Shown in pieces: positions 6,190 to 7,695 of a stretch of DNA of 7,695 nt. The DNA is taken from positions 1 through 7,695 of the forward strand of contig NZ_CALIJF010000264.1 in the NCBI RefSeq assembly GCF_938018035.1. The letters are read 5' to 3'. A program made the position numbers and the translations under genes. The DNA is from an uncultured Campylobacter sp. (GTDB taxonomy: Bacteria > Campylobacterota > Campylobacteria > Campylobacterales > Campylobacteraceae). Within the stretch, counting starts at the first letter, position 1, and the number at the start of each line of letters is the position of its first letter. Under the pieces are notes generated by a model, which saw only the letters and a program-made list of their open reading frames with translations, was not told where the DNA came from and did no database searches.

Positions 6190-6217
6190 AGTGCGCGAAG
6201 CGGTACGCGCATTTTTT
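6190..6217 (+). terminator. Probable Rho-independent terminator of the recA-nitroreductase run
   Basis: Stem TGCGCG (6192-6197) with CGCGCA (6206-6211), loop AAGCGGTA, then six T (6212-6217). A G-T and an A-T pair can extend the stem by two at the base. GC-rich stem plus T-run on the plus strand, about 55 bases after the nitroreductase stop and before the argH promoter, fits a terminator. There is no A-run on the other side, so it is not bidirectional. Confidence 0.65.
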
Positions 6218-6244
6218 AGAAATTTACCGCGCTTTAGCCTTTTT

Positions 6245-6272
6245 TCTCGCCCGCAAATCTTGTGCGGCGAGA
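6245..6272. other. Ten-bp imperfect hairpin upstream of argH
   Basis: TCTCGC-C-CGCA (6245-6255) pairs with TGCGGCGAGA (6263-6272) around a seven-base loop, leaving one bulged C. A T-run precedes it, and only TTT and then A-rich sequence follow, so termination on the plus strand would be weak. It ends about 11 bases before the argH -10 box, so it would not be part of the argH leader if that promoter is right. It may be a second, weaker stop for upstream transcripts or a protein-binding palindrome. Confidence 0.45.
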
Positions 6273-6282
6273 TTTAAAATTT

Positions 6283-6290
6283 TATAAAAT
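6283..6290 (+). promoter_or_regulatory. Probable argH -10 box
   Basis: TATAAAAT, containing the same TAAAAT hexamer as the recA promoter, lies 28 bases before the GTG start. Upstream is AT-rich with no clear -35. Transcription would start near 6297, giving a leader of about 20 bases with AAGGAG at 6308-6313. No arginine-repressor operator was recognised. Confidence 0.5.
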
Positions 6291-6307
6291 CACCGAAAAT
6301 TTAAACG

Positions 6308-6313
6308 AAGGAG
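6308..6313 (+). promoter_or_regulatory. Shine-Dalgarno of argH
   Basis: AAGGAG five bases before GTG 6319. The in-frame ATG at 6328 would be 14 bases away, too far, so the GTG is the likely start. Confidence 0.75.
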
Positions 6314-6318
6314 CGAGC

Positions 6319-7695
6319 GTGAAAAAAATGTGGGAAGGGCGCTTTAGCGGGGCGAGTTCGGCGCTTTTGGAGGAGTTTAACGCCTCGATTGGCTTTGATA
6401 GGGCGCTTTGGCAGGAGGATATCGCAGGCAGCAAGGCGCACGCAAGAATGCTGGGCGCCTGCGGGATTTTAAAGCCTGACGAGAGCGAAAAGATCGTCGC
6501 GGGGCTTGACGCCGTATTCGAGGAGATAAAAAGCGGTAAATTTGAGTTTAAAACCGCCGACGAGGACATCCACATGGCGGTCGAAAAGCGCCTAAGCGAG
6601 CTCATCGGAAGCGATCTTGGCGGCAGGCTGCACACTGCGCGCAGCAGAAACGATCAGGTCGCGCTTGATTTTCGCCTCTACGTGCTTAAAAGCGGCGCTC
6701 AGATCGCCGAAAAAACTCGCGAGCTGATCGCCGCGCTGCGAGATATCGCTAGCGAGCACGTGGACACGCTGATGCCCGGCTACACGCACCTTCAGCACGC
6801 CCAGCCCGTGAGCCTTGCCTATCATTTGCTAGCTTACGCGTTTATGTTTCGCCGCGACTACGAGCGCCTTGCCAGCTCGCGCGAGCGAAATAATCTCTGT
6901 CCGCTGGGCTCCGCCGCGCTTGCGGGCACGCCGCATCCGATAAACCGCGAGCTGGTCGCGAGAGAGCTTGGATTTGCGGGAGTGACGCCAAACGCGATGG
7001 ATAGCGTCAGCGACCGCGATTTCGCGCTTGAGATTTTGTTTAACGTAAGCGTGCTGATGACGCATGCGTCGCGCCTGTGCGAGGAGCTCATCTTGTGGAG
7101 CTCGCAGGAGTTTGGCTTTGTCACGATCAGCGACGCGTACAGCACGGGCAGCTCGATCATGCCGCAGAAGAAAAACCCCGACGTCGCCGAACTCATCCGC
7201 GGCAAAACGGGGCGCGTAAACGGCAATCTCGTCGCGCTGCTAACGGTGATGAAGGGCTTGCCGCTGGCCTACAACAAGGACATGCAAGAGGACAAGGAGG
7301 GTGTGTTTGATAGCGTCGCCACCGCGCTTGCGAGCCTTGAAATTTTGAAACAGATGCTAAAAACGGCTAAATTTAACGAACAAAATATGCTCGCGATGAC
7401 CAGACGTGGGCACCTTACGGCAACCGATCTGGCGGATTATCTCGTGCGGGAGAAAAACGTGCCGTTTCGCCGGGCACACTTCATCATGGGCAAGGCCGTG
7501 GCGTATGCGGAAAATTTAGGCTTAGATTTAAGCGAGCTAAATGCGCAGCAGCTTGCAAGCGTGGATGAAAGCTTGGACGCGGGTGCGGTTAAATTTCTTG
7601 ATTTAAACGCTTCTAAGGAGGCACGCAAGTCGCAAGGAGGCACGGCAAATGAGAGCGTGGCGGCGCAGATTGAAATTTTAAACGGGTGGCTGAAA
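6319..7695 (+). CDS. argH: Argininosuccinate lyase (stop codon beyond window)
   Basis: Last step of arginine synthesis: cleaves argininosuccinate to arginine and fumarate; a cytoplasmic tetramer of the fumarase/aspartase superfamily. From GTG 6319 there are 459 codons with no stop before the window ends. E. coli ArgH has 457, so the reading ends almost exactly at the natural C-terminus. Motifs are MWEGRFSG at the N-terminus (4-11), the HTARSRNDQV substrate segment at 105-114, GYTHLQHAQP at 154-163 with the conserved Thr156 and His157, and the superfamily signature GSSIMPQKKN at 277-286, whose serine loop supplies the catalytic serine. GTG is preferred because AAGGAG lies five bases upstream; starting at ATG 6328 would lose only three residues. 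It has its own promoter-like box, and a terminator precedes it, so it is probably transcribed separately from recA. Confidence 0.96.
   Translation, partial: MKKMWEGRFSGASSALLEEFNASIGFDRALWQEDIAGSKAHARMLGACGILKPDESEKIVAGLDAVFEEIKSGKFEFKTADEDIHMAVEKRLSELIGSDLGGRLHTARSRNDQVALDFRLYVLKSGAQIAEKTRELIAALRDIASEHVDTLMPGYTHLQHAQPVSLAYHLLAYAFMFRRDYERLASSRERNNLCPLGSAALAGTPHPINRELVARELGFAGVTPNAMDSVSDRDFALEILFNVSVLMTHASRLCEELILWSSQEFGFVTISDAYSTGSSIMPQKKNPDVAELIRGKTGRVNGNLVALLTVMKGLPLAYNKDMQEDKEGVFDSVATALASLEILKQMLKTAKFNEQNMLAMTRRGHLTATDLADYLVREKNVPFRRAHFIMGKAVAYAENLGLDLSELNAQQLASVDESLDAGAVKFLDLNASKEARKSQGGTANESVAAQIEILNGWLK

Noticed and set aside
6858..7226. 122-codon minus-strand frame and nearby frames inside argH
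   Set aside because: They overlap conserved ArgH, including the segment before and across the GSSIMPQKKN signature, and have no independent coding evidence.
1..7695. Mobile element, CRISPR array, phage or defence system
   Set aside because: No transposase or integrase, no evenly spaced repeats, no terminal inverted repeats, and every large gene is a core chromosomal gene or its direct neighbour.

Overview
The window looks like chromosomal DNA of a Campylobacter or a close Campylobacterota relative. The evidence is a Campylobacter-like RecA, the order recA-eno-(FtsB-like)-(AMIN-like envelope protein) that I recall from Campylobacter and Helicobacter genomes, a futalosine-pathway menaquinone enzyme, an RdxA-like nitroreductase, promoters with good -10 boxes but no clear -35 boxes, and many AAATTT words. 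Base composition is near half GC by eye, which is high for the genus and fits oral-type species (gracilis, showae, rectus, curvus) better than C. jejuni. Species was not determined.

Layout. Positions 1-896 (minus strand) carry almost all of mqnD, starting at a TTG codon and running off the left edge. Positions 897-1186 are a divergent spacer with a TATAAT box for mqnD and an extended -10 box for recA. Positions 1187-6135 are a tight plus-strand gene run: recA, eno (1 base overlap), an FtsB/DivIC-like membrane protein (1 base gap), a secreted AMIN-like protein (4 base ATGA overlap), and a nitroreductase (9 base gap, strong Shine-Dalgarno). Positions 6136-6318 are a spacer with three inverted repeats, one of them a likely terminator, and an argH promoter. 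Positions 6319-7695 are argH, which reaches the right edge after 459 codons without a stop.

How they fit together. mqnD (menaquinone), eno (glycolysis/gluconeogenesis), argH (arginine) and recA (recombination) are housekeeping genes. The middle pair is the interesting part. The FtsB-like protein has the expected membrane helix and coiled coil at its C-terminus, but about 200 extra residues of acidic, glycine-rich and repeat sequence lie in front of it. The next, translationally overlapping gene encodes an exported protein with eight D/E-X-N-X-S/T sequons, the recognition motif of the Campylobacter PglB N-glycosylation system, plus a short tandem array of QNST. It appears to be the positional counterpart of C. 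jejuni CgpA (Cj1670c), a known N-glycoprotein. A role of the pair in envelope or division biology is inference.

I see no mobile element, CRISPR array, tRNA or rRNA. The window is ordinary core genome apart from the heavily sequon-loaded AMIN-like gene and the extended FtsB-like gene.
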